From: Erwinia sp. SLM-02
GTDB lineage: Bacteria > Pseudomonadota > Gammaproteobacteria > Enterobacterales > Enterobacteriaceae
NCBI RefSeq assembly: GCF_037450285.1
Contig: NZ_JAQISN010000005.1
Coordinates: 248,001-312,000, forward strand
DNA length: 64,000 nucleotides
Reading direction: 5' to 3'
Shown here: positions 52,341 to 61,096 of the stretch, in pieces
Numbering within the stretch: the stretch's first letter is position 1
Layout: each line of letters opens with the position of its first letter
The notes under the pieces: generated by a model
The model's database searches: none
What the model was told of the DNA's origin: nothing
What the model saw: the letters and a program-made list of their open reading frames with translations, nothing else
Made by a program: the position numbers and the translations under genes

Positions 52341-53384
52341 TCACCCCGCAGGCAGTGTAAAGCGGGTGATAATTTCAATCGGAAGACACGTCTGCGAACT
52401 CACGGGCTGTTGCATGACCAACGCGGTCAGTTTCTCGGCAGTTACGGTCAGCAGCTGGGAAATATCCTGGGTCAGGATATAGTCGATCTTCTCTTCACGA
52501 ATCAGCTTCTCTGTAACGTTATTCACTTCGTGGGTCACCACCACAGGCCTGACCAAACCGGCATATTCATCCAGCGCTGAGGCCAGTCCTGCATTGCCCC
52601 CGGCAACGTTATACACGGCGCACAGGTTCGTTGCCTTGTTGAAGAGTTCTTTTGCCGCATGGTAAGTCTGCTCGGTGTTATCGTTGCCGGATACCACTTC
52701 AAGTACCTGAACGGACGGCAGCGTTTTACGAATTTGCGCGCGGAACCCGATCTCGCGGTCATCGTGACAGCTGTAGGAAAGCGTGCCGACTATCACCGCC
52801 ACGCAGGGGTTTACTTCGCGTTGTAAATGCCGGCCAAGGATAAAGCCTGCCGCCTGCCCCGCTGCACGGTTGTTAATACCAACGTAGGCATCACGCGCTT
52901 CAGGATCGAGGTCGCTGACCAGCGCCACAATGTGTTTACCCTGCTGGCGAAGTTTTTGTACGGCTGCATTGATAACCGGCGTATTTTTTGCCACCACGGC
53001 AAGGCCATCGGTGTGCTCAGCCTGCTTGATGAGCAGCTGTACCACGGCTTCATCGTCTACGTCGGAACAGCTGACAAGGTCAAGCGTAATACCCTGATTA
53101 CCCAGCTTATCTTGTATCCTGTCCGCCGCACTCTGCACGGACTCGTTGTACTCCGCACCGGCCTGAACCACCACGCCAAAGCGCGCAGCGAACTTTTCGC
53201 TGTGAAGCGAACGTTCGGAACTGACTTCATCCGCCGCGGCAACCAGCAGGTTTGAATAAGCACGCTGAACAGTCTCTACCGTTCTGGCTTTAACCCCAGG
53301 ACGGTTGTTGAGCACCCGGTCAATGGTTGCTCTGCTGAGCTGCGTCGCAGTAACCAGCTCTTTCATCGTCGGTTTACGGTTCAT
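52341..53384 (-). CDS. LacI-family regulator of the sugar porter/IolE cluster
   Basis: The 347-residue protein begins MNRKPTMKELVTATQLSRATIDRVLNNRPGVK, a LacI-type helix-turn-helix, followed by a periplasmic-binding-protein-like core of the ribose/cyclitol class (RFGVVVQAGAEYN, AYVGINNRAAGQAAGFILG, YNVAGGNAGLASALDEY). Start chosen for GGAGACAGG upstream. It lies downstream of, and in line with, the sugar porter, IolE-like, IolI-like and PQQ dehydrogenase genes, and probably controls them. The effector may be a cyclitol or ketose. Confidence 0.85.
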   Translation of the reverse strand: MNRKPTMKELVTATQLSRATIDRVLNNRPGVKARTVETVQRAYSNLLVAAADEVSSERSLHSEKFAARFGVVVQAGAEYNESVQSAADRIQDKLGNQGITLDLVSCSDVDDEAVVQLLIKQAEHTDGLAVVAKNTPVINAAVQKLRQQGKHIVALVSDLDPEARDAYVGINNRAAGQAAGFILGRHLQREVNPCVAVIVGTLSYSCHDDREIGFRAQIRKTLPSVQVLEVVSGNDNTEQTYHAAKELFNKATNLCAVYNVAGGNAGLASALDEYAGLVRPVVVTHEVNNVTEKLIREEKIDYILTQDISQLLTVTAEKLTALVMQQPVSSQTCLPIEIITRFTLPAG

Positions 53385-53656
53385 AAACAACAACCTGTCT
53401 CCTGTTATCGCCTGCGCCGATGTTACTCGATCCCGCTCAGGAAAGCCTCAATAAAGCCTCAGGAAATCTTTTTGATTCTTAATACCTCAACACAGATCTC
53501 ATTTTAACAAATCATCTGCAGGGCGAAAGAAACGCCGCACCCGGCAGATGATGTGAGCAGGACTGTACGGTTAAGCGAGCCTGTAGTCTGGCCCGCTTTC
53601 CGTTATGTGTAGGGAAACCCGCTGGCGGATGATTACCCTCACCAGCAGCAGGGAAG

Positions 53657-55087
53657 TCAGCCTTTCTCCGTCTGCACAGACAGCGAATTTTTCAGCATCT
53701 TGGCTTCCGCGACCTTTTCGATATCTTCCAGCGCCACGCCTCGGGTTTCCGGAACGTAACGCGACAGGAACCAGTAACAGACGACGTTAAACGCCACGAA
53801 GATCCACATGGAGAACGCGCCATGGAATTGCTCCTGCAGCCAGGCATTGTCGTTGACGATCGGGAACACCAGGGTGATCAGGAAGTTGCTGATCCACATC
53901 AGGCCCACGGCCAGTCCCATACTGAATTCACGGATCCTGTCCGGGAAAATTTCCGAGATCATTACCCAGGCGCCCGCGCCCCAGCCCATACCAAAGAACA
54001 GCGTGAAGATCAGGATGCCGCTGATGGCGATATAGCCGACATCATTGCTGTACAGACCCCAGGAGGCAATCAGCAACCCGACGATCGCACCGACGGTGCC
54101 AATCTTCATGATCGGCAGGCGGCCATAGTGGTCGAACAGGTGCATGCCGATAAATGCACCAATACCATTGAGCAGGGCGACAAAAATCGTTTCGAAGAAG
54201 ATGATGTCTTTATCACTGGTGGTGCCTTCCAGCATCATCGGGGTGTAGTAGTTGATGACGTTGATGCCGGTGAACTGCTGCAGAATCGCAATCGCCACAC
54301 CGACCACCAGGATGTAGCGCAGTGCCGGGCTGTCCGCCAACGCGCCTTTGCTCGCCGTGTTTGAGCTTCTGGCGGGAGAAGACGGCAGCTGAAACAGCTG
54401 ACGGGCCTCTTCCTGATTAAGTTCCGGATAGATACGCGACAGCACTTTAATCGCCTGCTCGCTGCGGTTATGCCGGATGCACCAGTGTGGCGACTCGGGT
54501 AAGTAAATGATCAACACCAGCATCGCCAGCGAGGGCACCAGCTGCACAGCCATCATAATCCGCCAGCCGGTTTCCACCATCCAGGCCTGCGGCATGCCGC
54601 GTGCAATCAGGTAGTTGACGGTAAACACCGCCAGCACGCCAACCACCATAGACAGATCGTACGTGCCGGTGGCTTTGCCGCGCATTTTGGCCGGTGAAAT
54701 TTCAGAGATATACATCGGCGCCACCGTCGCCGCCAGGCCAACGGCGATACCGCAGATCAGCCGTGAACCGGTAAACAGCGTAAACGAGTCCGCGACGGCC
54801 GAAAAATAAGAGGTAATCACAAACAGGATGGCGCTGAGCAGCAGGACCGGTTTGCGGCCGGTTTTATTCGCCATTTTCCCGGCGGTCAGCGCGCCGATCA
54901 CCCCGCCAAAAATCACGCTGGAAACAGCCCAACCGGTTTGTACCGAATTCAGGCCGAACGTGTGCTGAATCGACTCCAGCGTGGCGGCGATCACCCCTTC
55001 GGAATAACCAAACATAAATCCACCGGCGGAAGCCGCCAGGCAGAGCATATACACGTAGCGGGCATGAAACCTGTGTTGATAAGACAT
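53657..55087 (-). CDS. MFS sugar porter (myo-inositol/hexose type)
   Basis: This 476-residue proton symporter of the sugar porter family has 12 helices. Family motifs are GYSEGVIAATL near 28, NKTGRKPVLL near 74, LPESPHWCIRHNR near 199, QQFTGINVINYY near 267 and the terminal PETRG. It starts 14 bp after the IolE-like gene. Inositol-type porters such as IolT belong to this family; with IolE- and IolI-like neighbours, import of a cyclitol or inosose is plausible. Confidence 0.9.
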   Translation of the reverse strand: MSYQHRFHARYVYMLCLAASAGGFMFGYSEGVIAATLESIQHTFGLNSVQTGWAVSSVIFGGVIGALTAGKMANKTGRKPVLLLSAILFVITSYFSAVADSFTLFTGSRLICGIAVGLAATVAPMYISEISPAKMRGKATGTYDLSMVVGVLAVFTVNYLIARGMPQAWMVETGWRIMMAVQLVPSLAMLVLIIYLPESPHWCIRHNRSEQAIKVLSRIYPELNQEEARQLFQLPSSPARSSNTASKGALADSPALRYILVVGVAIAILQQFTGINVINYYTPMMLEGTTSDKDIIFFETIFVALLNGIGAFIGMHLFDHYGRLPIMKIGTVGAIVGLLIASWGLYSNDVGYIAISGILIFTLFFGMGWGAGAWVMISEIFPDRIREFSMGLAVGLMWISNFLITLVFPIVNDNAWLQEQFHGAFSMWIFVAFNVVCYWFLSRYVPETRGVALEDIEKVAEAKMLKNSLSVQTEKG

Positions 55088-55101
55088 CGTAGTGCTCTCC
55101 G

Positions 55102-56013
55102 TTATGCCCGGGCAGGCAGGATGGTGCTGAGCCAGTCACGCGCTCTGGCAACGGTGATTTCCGGGCATTCCAGCGAAGGATCCTGCTCGGCTTCCACCAC
55201 CAACCAGCCCTCGTAACCCGAGCGGCGGATAAACTCGAACAGCGGCTGGAAATCGATGGCGCCGTCGCCGGGGATAGTAAACAGGCCCGCCCGCACCGCA
55301 TCGTTAAACGAGAGATCGCCGCTGCGCACGGTTTCCAGAACCGGCGGACGCACGTCTTTCAGGTGGATATGCTTAATCCGTGGGCCAAATTCCGAAATCA
55401 GATCGACGTAACTGAACCCGCCCGTCAGCGCATGTCCGGTGTCCAGCAGCAGGCCAACTTCATCACCGGTTGCCGCCATCAGCTGGCGAACTTCATCGCG
55501 CGTTTCCACCACCATCATCAGGTGGTGGTGGTACGCCATTGCCAGACCATAGCGTTCCGCCAGCGCCCTGGCGAATTCGGTCAGCCGCGCGCCATACGCC
55601 GCCATCTGTTCCGGGGTCAACTTCTGACGGCGGGACATGGGCACATCCAGCGCGTTCTCCGCCATCGCGGCACACTCGCCGTACACCATCACCCGCGCAC
55701 CGGTTTTTTGCAGCAGCGTGGCAAACTCTTCAACCGCACTCAGCTCCTCATCCACGCTGCGCTCGGCGAGAAAACCGCTGTGCCAGCCGGATGCCAGGGA
55801 AAGGTGATAACCGGACAGCAGCGAATTCAATTCGTCAGGATCGCGGGGAAATAAACGGCTCATCTCAACGCCTTCATAACCCGCAGCCTGCGCGCCCGTC
55901 AGGCATAATTCTGCCGTGGCATCTTTACCAAACTCTTCAATCACTTCATTGGCCCAGGAGAGCGGACTGATTGCCACTCTCACCGGTAAACGGGGAGCAT
56001 TATTTGTTTTCAT
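55102..56013 (-). CDS. IolE-like myo-inosose dehydratase / TIM-barrel isomerase
   Basis: This cytoplasmic protein of 303 residues resembles IolE, which dehydrates 2-keto-myo-inositol. Shared blocks are ISPLSWANEVIEEFG, FPRDPDELNSLLSGYHLSLASGWHSG, RVMVYGECA, LAMAYHHHLMMVVETRDEV, VGLLLDTGHAL, IKHIHLKDVRP and YEGWLVVEAEQDP, which provide the Glu/Asp/His metal ligands. The start MKTNNAPRLPVRV has AGAGAA upstream and is preferred to an ATG seven codons earlier. The gene is preceded by large inverted repeats containing TAACGATC. Confidence 0.87.
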   Translation of the reverse strand: MKTNNAPRLPVRVAISPLSWANEVIEEFGKDATAELCLTGAQAAGYEGVEMSRLFPRDPDELNSLLSGYHLSLASGWHSGFLAERSVDEELSAVEEFATLLQKTGARVMVYGECAAMAENALDVPMSRRQKLTPEQMAAYGARLTEFARALAERYGLAMAYHHHLMMVVETRDEVRQLMAATGDEVGLLLDTGHALTGGFSYVDLISEFGPRIKHIHLKDVRPPVLETVRSGDLSFNDAVRAGLFTIPGDGAIDFQPLFEFIRRSGYEGWLVVEAEQDPSLECPEITVARARDWLSTILPARA

Positions 56014-56054
56014 ATTATTCTCTACGTCACGCATTAATACAGGGAGGTATTAAG

Positions 56055-56097
56055 GTGATAACGATCGAATTCATTAATTAAGAATGATCGTTAACAC
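56055..56097. promoter_or_regulatory. Inverted repeat with TAACGATC/GATCGTTA in the IolE-like gene leader
   Basis: GTGATAACGATC (56055-56066) and GATCGTTAACAC (56086-56097) are complementary at 11 of 12 positions around 19 bp. The same GATCGTTA occurs at 56973 before the IolI-like gene. Candidate binding sites of the cluster's LacI regulator. Confidence 0.5.
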
Positions 56098-56119
56098 CCG
56101 AAGTTCGATAATGGTTAAA

Positions 56120-56944
56120 TTAATTCGCGTATTTCTTAATGGAGGCCAACAGCTCCTTTGTTAATAAAGCAGGATCGCGTTCCCACAGGCGCGGGCTGAT
56201 TAATTCAATTGACCAGGCTCCGTTATAGCCGGTGGATTTAACGGCTTCGGACCAGGCGCGGAGATCGATCTCCCCTTCTCCCGGTATGCAGTCGCGTAAT
56301 ACCGTCTCATCCCAGGGTTCCTGCGGGCTGTGCGGCACACGGCCGTCACCGAAGTGCACGCCAAAAATCATCTCTTTGTTCATCGTAGCGACATCCTGCG
56401 GCGTAGCGCCGGAGGCGTAGAAGTGCCAGAAGTCGACTACAACGCCGACATTCTTCTTATCAATCCGGCGGATCACCTCCCGTGCCTGGCCCAGCGTGCG
56501 GAACCTGGTGAAGGCCGGCAGCTCGATCATATAGCGAATGCCGTGCTGTTCACCGATGGCGGCAATAGCAGAAATATTTTCGCTCATGATGTCCATGATC
56601 TTGTCATCGGCATAATGGTCGATACCGGTACGCGGTAATATCATGACGGTTTGGGTACCCAGCTCAACGGCCTCACGGGTGATTTTTTCCGCCTCGGCCA
56701 GCAGCTGCTGCTTCTCGCTTCCCTCATGCCGTTCAATTCTGTCGAGCGCGCTGAGAAATGAAACGGAAAGCCCCGCATCGGCAATAATCTGTTTTATTTC
56801 CCGCGTGGTTCCGCCAATTTCCAAATAGCGCACCAGCTTAGGATAAAATATTTCCAGCGCATCAAAACCCGCCTCTTTCGCGAGACGCACATCCGTTATT
56901 AAATTACCGTGACTGGTCGAAATACCATGTAGTGAGGTCAGCAT
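56120..56944 (-). CDS. IolI-like sugar phosphate isomerase/epimerase
   Basis: This 274-residue TIM barrel belongs to the AP-endonuclease-2/xylose-isomerase-like family containing IolI (inosose isomerase) and hydroxypyruvate isomerase. Ligand regions are FDALEIFYP, IRYMIELPAF, VGVVVDFWHFY, FGVHFGDGR and GAWSIELISPRLW. The ATG at 56944 is chosen for AAGGTGA seven bases before it, rather than the GTG three codons upstream. It lies between the PQQ dehydrogenase and IolE-like genes. Isomerisation of an inosose or keto sugar is likely. Confidence 0.85.
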   Translation of the reverse strand: MLTSLHGISTSHGNLITDVRLAKEAGFDALEIFYPKLVRYLEIGGTTREIKQIIADAGLSVSFLSALDRIERHEGSEKQQLLAEAEKITREAVELGTQTVMILPRTGIDHYADDKIMDIMSENISAIAAIGEQHGIRYMIELPAFTRFRTLGQAREVIRRIDKKNVGVVVDFWHFYASGATPQDVATMNKEMIFGVHFGDGRVPHSPQEPWDETVLRDCIPGEGEIDLRAWSEAVKSTGYNGAWSIELISPRLWERDPALLTKELLASIKKYAN

Positions 56945-56966
56945 TATAATCACCTTAATATACAGA

Positions 56967-56983
56967 GAATAAGATCGTTATTC
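56967..56983. promoter_or_regulatory. Palindrome upstream of the IolI-like gene
   Basis: GAATAAGATCGTTATTC has 6-bp complementary arms and contains the GATCGTTA half-site also found before the IolE-like gene. Confidence 0.45.
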
Positions 56984-57015
56984 AGGCAACCGATTTATCA
57001 TCGCGCGGCCCGGCA

Positions 57016-57039
57016 GACGCTCTGCCTGTGCAGAGCGTC
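57016..57039. repeat. 10-bp stem hairpin between PQQ dehydrogenase and IolI-like genes
   Basis: GACGCTCTGC and GCAGAGCGTC form a perfect 10-bp stem with a 4-nt loop, 31 bp beyond the dehydrogenase stop. The T-run (GTTTTA) is on the plus-strand side, whereas the genes are on the minus strand, so it is more likely an intercistronic stabiliser or partial terminator. Confidence 0.5.
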
Positions 57040-57069
57040 GTTTTACAGACGGTTCGGGGTAAAACTTAA

Positions 57070-59502
57070 TCAGGGTAAGGCGTAAGCAATCACGTAATCG
57101 CCGCGATTTTTGTTGGTGCCGGTACGGGTCGCGCCGCCGTCCACCACAACGATGTACTGCTTGCCGTCCTTGCCGATATAGCTCATTGGCGTGCCCTGCC
57201 CGCCAACCGGCAGCCGGGTGCGCCAGATTTCCTTGCCGGTATCGTTGTCGAACGCGCGCAGATAGTAGTCCAGCGTGCCGTGGAAGAAGCTCAGCCCGCC
57301 CGCCGTGACCAGTGGACCGCCGAGGTTCGGCATGCCCAGCGGAATATACAGGTTCGGGACAATGCCCTCCTTCGGTAAGAAGCTGTTATGGATCGGCGCA
57401 TCCTGAATACCCCCGAGCGGCACCTGCCATTTGACCTGGTTGTTCGCCAGATCGATGGCGGTCAGCGAGCCGAACGGCGGTTTAAAGCACGGCGTACCCA
57501 GCGGTGACAGGAACATCCCGCGCTCAACGCCCCACGGCGTGCCCTTCTGCTCGGAATATTCACCTTCGGTTGACGGTTTCAGCCCGCCCTTCGCGGCCTC
57601 CTCGCGGGACAGGAAACGCCCCACCATCGCCATGCGAATGTCATTGACGTAGAGCATACCGGTCGCCGGATTGATCGCCATGCTGCCCCAGTTCTGGCCG
57701 CCGTAATAACCCGGCCAGATCAGCGTGTCCTGTTTATCCGACAGCGGCGTCCACTCCCCTTCGTAGCGCAGCTTTTTAAACTGAACGCGGCAGTAGAGCT
57801 GATCGAAGATCGTGGCTCCCCACATATCGGACTCTTTCAGCCTGTCTACACCCACGGAGAGTGCGGAGTACGGCTGGGTGTCAGCGACCTGCATCCCCGG
57901 CATCACATCGGTCTGCACTTTACGCTGCTCCACCGGGTAAACCGGTTTGCCGGTACGGCGATCCAGCACAAAGATCTGACTGCGTTTGGTACCCTGGATG
58001 ATCACCGGAATGGCGGTGCCATCCTTCTGCGGCATATCGTACAGAATCGGCTGAGTGGAGACGTCGTAGTCAAACTGGTCAATGTTGGCGGTGCGGAAGT
58101 GCCAGCGTTCCTTGCCGGTTTTCAGTTCGACGGCCACGATGGCATCGTTGTATTCGTTAGAGTACGGATGACGGTCGCCGGTCCAGAAATCAGGCGTCTG
58201 ATTGCCCGTCGGGAAATAGGCCAGACCCAGCTTGGGATCGTACGCGGCAGTGCCCCAGAAGTTAGGCGTTTCAATCGGATAGGTCTGACCGGTCGGCAGC
58301 GGACTGCTGTCGCTGGCACCGCGTTTCGCATCCCAGGCCCACAGGATTTTGCCGCTTGCCACATCAAAGCCACGCACCACGCCGCCAGGCTCACCAACGG
58401 TGAGGTTATCGTTCAGACGGCCACCCACCATAATCACCCCGTCGGCCACCAGCGGCGCGGAAGTCACATTATAGCTACCCTGCTGTCCCCCTTTGGCGTC
58501 AGCGGGCAGGCCCACGGTCAGGTCGACGTAGCCTCCGTTGCCAAAGTCTTCACACAGTTTTCCCGTTTCAGCATCCAGCGCCACGATGCGTGCATCGATG
58601 GTCGTTTCAATGATGCGTTTGCGACAGGTGGCAGTGGCGGACAGTGCAGCACCGGTAACCTCGCCGTTATCCGGGCTGGTCGACGATAGCGTGTCGAGAT
58701 CGGCATAGCCCACCCCGCGGCATCGCTTCCAGCCCTGGTTGCTTTCGAAGATTTTCGGCTGCGGGTCGAAACGCCACTTCTCCTTACCGGTTGTTGCGTC
58801 AACCGCAATCACCTTACTCAATGGCGTACACAGATAAACGGTGTCAGCCACTTTTAACGGGGTGACCTGATATTCAGCACCATCCACTGCCATGTCTCCG
58901 GTGCGATAAGTCCAGGCAACTTTCAGATCCTTGACGTTGCTTTTATTGATCTGGTCAAACTGGACATATTTTTCGCCAAGGGTGCTACGCCCCCAGGCTG
59001 ACCAGTCGTTGCCTCCTTCGTGGCCGGCCTGAGGATTAATCACCGGCGCGGCTTCGCCCGATGCGGTGACTTCCGCATGCGGAAAGAAAATGCCGCTAAT
59101 CAGCGCGACCAGAGCAATCAAGAAGGCACCGGCCGTAATGAAAGCCGGTTTTTTACCGAGTGACGGCAGACTATTTTTGCGGGCCAGCCACGGTGCGCAC
59201 AGTGACGTCAGCAGTGCGATAGCGAGGAACACCGATACACGCGGCAGAAACTGCCAGAAGTCATCGCCAATTTCCCAGCAGGCCCATATCACGCTGTACA
59301 GCGCCAGCCCCAGCGCCACCGGCAAGGCGAAGAAACGCCTGCGCAGTAACCCGTAGCCGGTGAGGCACAGCAGGATCCCGGCGAACAAATAGAACCAGGC
59401 TCCCCCTAATACCGCGAGCCAGGCACCGCCTGCTGCCAGTGCTGCTCCCAGGATAATCACCACTGCACCGATAGCGCCCAGTAGCCAATCAGATTTTGTC
59501 AT
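57070..59502 (-). CDS. Membrane-bound PQQ-dependent dehydrogenase (glucose/quinate/inositol class)
   Basis: This quinoprotein has 810 residues and resembles Gcd. About five N-terminal helices (1-140) anchor it and bind ubiquinone. The periplasmic eight-blade propeller (about 165-810) has the repeat signs DATTGKEKWRFDP, ARIVALDAETGKLCEDFGNGG, GKILWAWDAKRG and DNDTGKEIWRTRLPVGGQGTPMSY. It oxidises a sugar or polyol in the periplasm and feeds electrons to the respiratory chain. In place of the solitary Gcd setting it heads a cluster with IolI-like, IolE-like and sugar-porter genes. A quinoprotein inositol dehydrogenase is known in Gluconobacter, so a cyclitol is a reasonable substrate here. Glucose cannot be excluded. 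Confidence 0.88.
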   Translation of the reverse strand: MTKSDWLLGAIGAVVIILGAALAAGGAWLAVLGGAWFYLFAGILLCLTGYGLLRRRFFALPVALGLALYSVIWACWEIGDDFWQFLPRVSVFLAIALLTSLCAPWLARKNSLPSLGKKPAFITAGAFLIALVALISGIFFPHAEVTASGEAAPVINPQAGHEGGNDWSAWGRSTLGEKYVQFDQINKSNVKDLKVAWTYRTGDMAVDGAEYQVTPLKVADTVYLCTPLSKVIAVDATTGKEKWRFDPQPKIFESNQGWKRCRGVGYADLDTLSSTSPDNGEVTGAALSATATCRKRIIETTIDARIVALDAETGKLCEDFGNGGYVDLTVGLPADAKGGQQGSYNVTSAPLVADGVIMVGGRLNDNLTVGEPGGVVRGFDVASGKILWAWDAKRGASDSSPLPTGQTYPIETPNFWGTAAYDPKLGLAYFPTGNQTPDFWTGDRHPYSNEYNDAIVAVELKTGKERWHFRTANIDQFDYDVSTQPILYDMPQKDGTAIPVIIQGTKRSQIFVLDRRTGKPVYPVEQRKVQTDVMPGMQVADTQPYSALSVGVDRLKESDMWGATIFDQLYCRVQFKKLRYEGEWTPLSDKQDTLIWPGYYGGQNWGSMAINPATGMLYVNDIRMAMVGRFLSREEAAKGGLKPSTEGEYSEQKGTPWGVERGMFLSPLGTPCFKPPFGSLTAIDLANNQVKWQVPLGGIQDAPIHNSFLPKEGIVPNLYIPLGMPNLGGPLVTAGGLSFFHGTLDYYLRAFDNDTGKEIWRTRLPVGGQGTPMSYIGKDGKQYIVVVDGGATRTGTNKNRGDYVIAYALP

Positions 59503-59547
59503 TTTGTTTTCTTCCGCTTACTTGCCATTGTTTTTTATGAGGCATCA

Positions 59548-59560
59548 ACTAATGGTTAGT
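59548..59560. promoter_or_regulatory. Short palindrome upstream of the PQQ dehydrogenase
   Basis: ACTAATGGTTAGT has exact 5-bp arms around TGG, 46 bp before the dehydrogenase start. The rest of the 355-bp gap (59503-59857) shows no gene. Possible operator; weak evidence. Confidence 0.35.
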
Positions 59561-59819
59561 CGCCTCTTATTGATACAAAAAGAGTCACAATGAGGACAAA
59601 ATAGATCGAAAGAGACAATTGAGACAATGAAAGGAGATGTAAAATGAGACGCAAGTCGAACTTTTATTTCATAAACGCTTGAAAATGAATCATTCAATCT
59701 GAACGAGCGTATTAATATCGCTATATGAACATTAACTTATGTCAGGCGACCGTTTTCTTTATGGAAATGACACAAAAAGACTCATTTATGCATATTTAGC
59801 GTTGACGGCAGCAGTGTCT

Positions 59820-59848
59820 TTCGCCCGGCAGCTTACTCGCCGGGCGAA
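59820..59848. terminator. 10-bp stem hairpin after codA
   Basis: TTCGCCCGGC and GCCGGGCGAA pair perfectly around a 9-nt loop, starting 10 bp past the codA stop on the minus strand. There is no U-tract, but the position suits the end of codB-pucR-codA. Confidence 0.55.
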
Positions 59849-59857
59849 CTTATCGCA

Positions 59858-61096
59858 TCACTCCGGATAGCTAATCCGTTCCGGCTGGCGCTGCATAATG
59901 ATTTTACCGTGCCGAACCGAGGTCAGCACCCGGGCCTGGCGGCACAGCGCATCGTAGTCATTTTCGGCATCCAGGATCAGCAGGTTCGCCGGGCGCCCCA
60001 CGGCGATGCCGTAGTTATCCCCCAGGCACATCGCCCGCGCGCTGTTATCGGTAATCAGGTCGAGGCAGCGCTGCAAATCGTCGTATCCCATCATGTGGCA
60101 GATATGCAGGCCGGCATCAAGAATACGCATGATGTTGCCGTTACCGAGCGGATACCACGGGTCCTGGATGGAATCCTGCGCAAAGCAGACGTTGATCCCG
60201 GCCCGGTCCAGCTCCGCCACCCGCGTCACCCCACGGCGTTTCGGCCAGGTGTCGAAGCGGCCCTGTAAATGAATGCTCTCCGTTGGGCAGGAGATAAAGT
60301 TAATCCCCGACGCCTTGAGCAGCCGAAACAGCTTGGAACAGTACGCGTTATCGTAGGATCCCATGGCGCAGGTATGGCTGGCCGTCACCTTCGCGCCCAT
60401 CCCCCTGACCCGGGCCTCTTCCGCCAGCACTTCAAGGAAGCGCGACTGCGGATCGTCGATTTCATCGCAGTGCACGTCGACCAGGCGGTCGTGGCGCTGG
60501 GCCAGGTCCATCAGGAACCCCAGTGAACTGATGCCCTTCTCGCGGGTGAATTCGTAGTGCGGAATGCCACCCACCACGTCGGCGCCCATCTCAATGGCGC
60601 GGGTCATCAGCGCGCGGCCGTCGGGGAAGGATTCAATGCCCTCCTGCGGGAACGCCACGATTTGCAGGTCGATAAGATGCGCGGCCTCTTTTTTCACTGC
60701 CAGCATCGCCTCAAGCGCCGTCAGGGAGGGATCGGTGACGTCAATATGCGTGCGAACGTGCTGCACGCCATTATCGCGCAGCATACCGATGGTTTTCAGC
60801 GCGCGCTGGCGGGTATCCTCAATCGTGACGGTCTGTTTGCGCTGGCTCCAGCGGGCGATCCCCTCAAACAGCGTGCCGCTGCGGTTCCACTCCGGCTCCC
60901 CCGCCGTCAGCGTGGCGTCGAGATGGATATGCGGCTCGACGAACGGCGGGATAACCAGCTTTTGCCGCGCGTCGAGATCGCCTGCCCCGGCCATCTGTGC
61001 GGAGGACTGCTCCGTGATGCGGTTAATCACCCCGTCGTGTAATTCAAGGGTATGGAGTGCGTCTTTGTGGCGCAGGCGCGCGTTGATAATGTTCAT
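59858..61096 (-). CDS. codA: CodA, cytosine deaminase
   Basis: This cytoplasmic amidohydrolase converts cytosine to uracil and ammonia. It has 412 residues against about 427 in E. coli. The iron site and catalytic residues are visible: H56 and H58 in EPHIHLDATLTAGEP, H209 and E212 in VDVHCDEIDD, H241 in TASHTCAMG, and D308 in CFAQDSIQDPWYPLG. It is the last gene of codB-pucR-codA, overlapping the regulator by four bases. Nitrogen scavenging is the expected role. Confidence 0.94.
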   Translation of the reverse strand: MNIINARLRHKDALHTLELHDGVINRITEQSSAQMAGAGDLDARQKLVIPPFVEPHIHLDATLTAGEPEWNRSGTLFEGIARWSQRKQTVTIEDTRQRALKTIGMLRDNGVQHVRTHIDVTDPSLTALEAMLAVKKEAAHLIDLQIVAFPQEGIESFPDGRALMTRAIEMGADVVGGIPHYEFTREKGISSLGFLMDLAQRHDRLVDVHCDEIDDPQSRFLEVLAEEARVRGMGAKVTASHTCAMGSYDNAYCSKLFRLLKASGINFISCPTESIHLQGRFDTWPKRRGVTRVAELDRAGINVCFAQDSIQDPWYPLGNGNIMRILDAGLHICHMMGYDDLQRCLDLITDNSARAMCLGDNYGIAVGRPANLLILDAENDYDALCRQARVLTSVRHGKIIMQRQPERISYPE

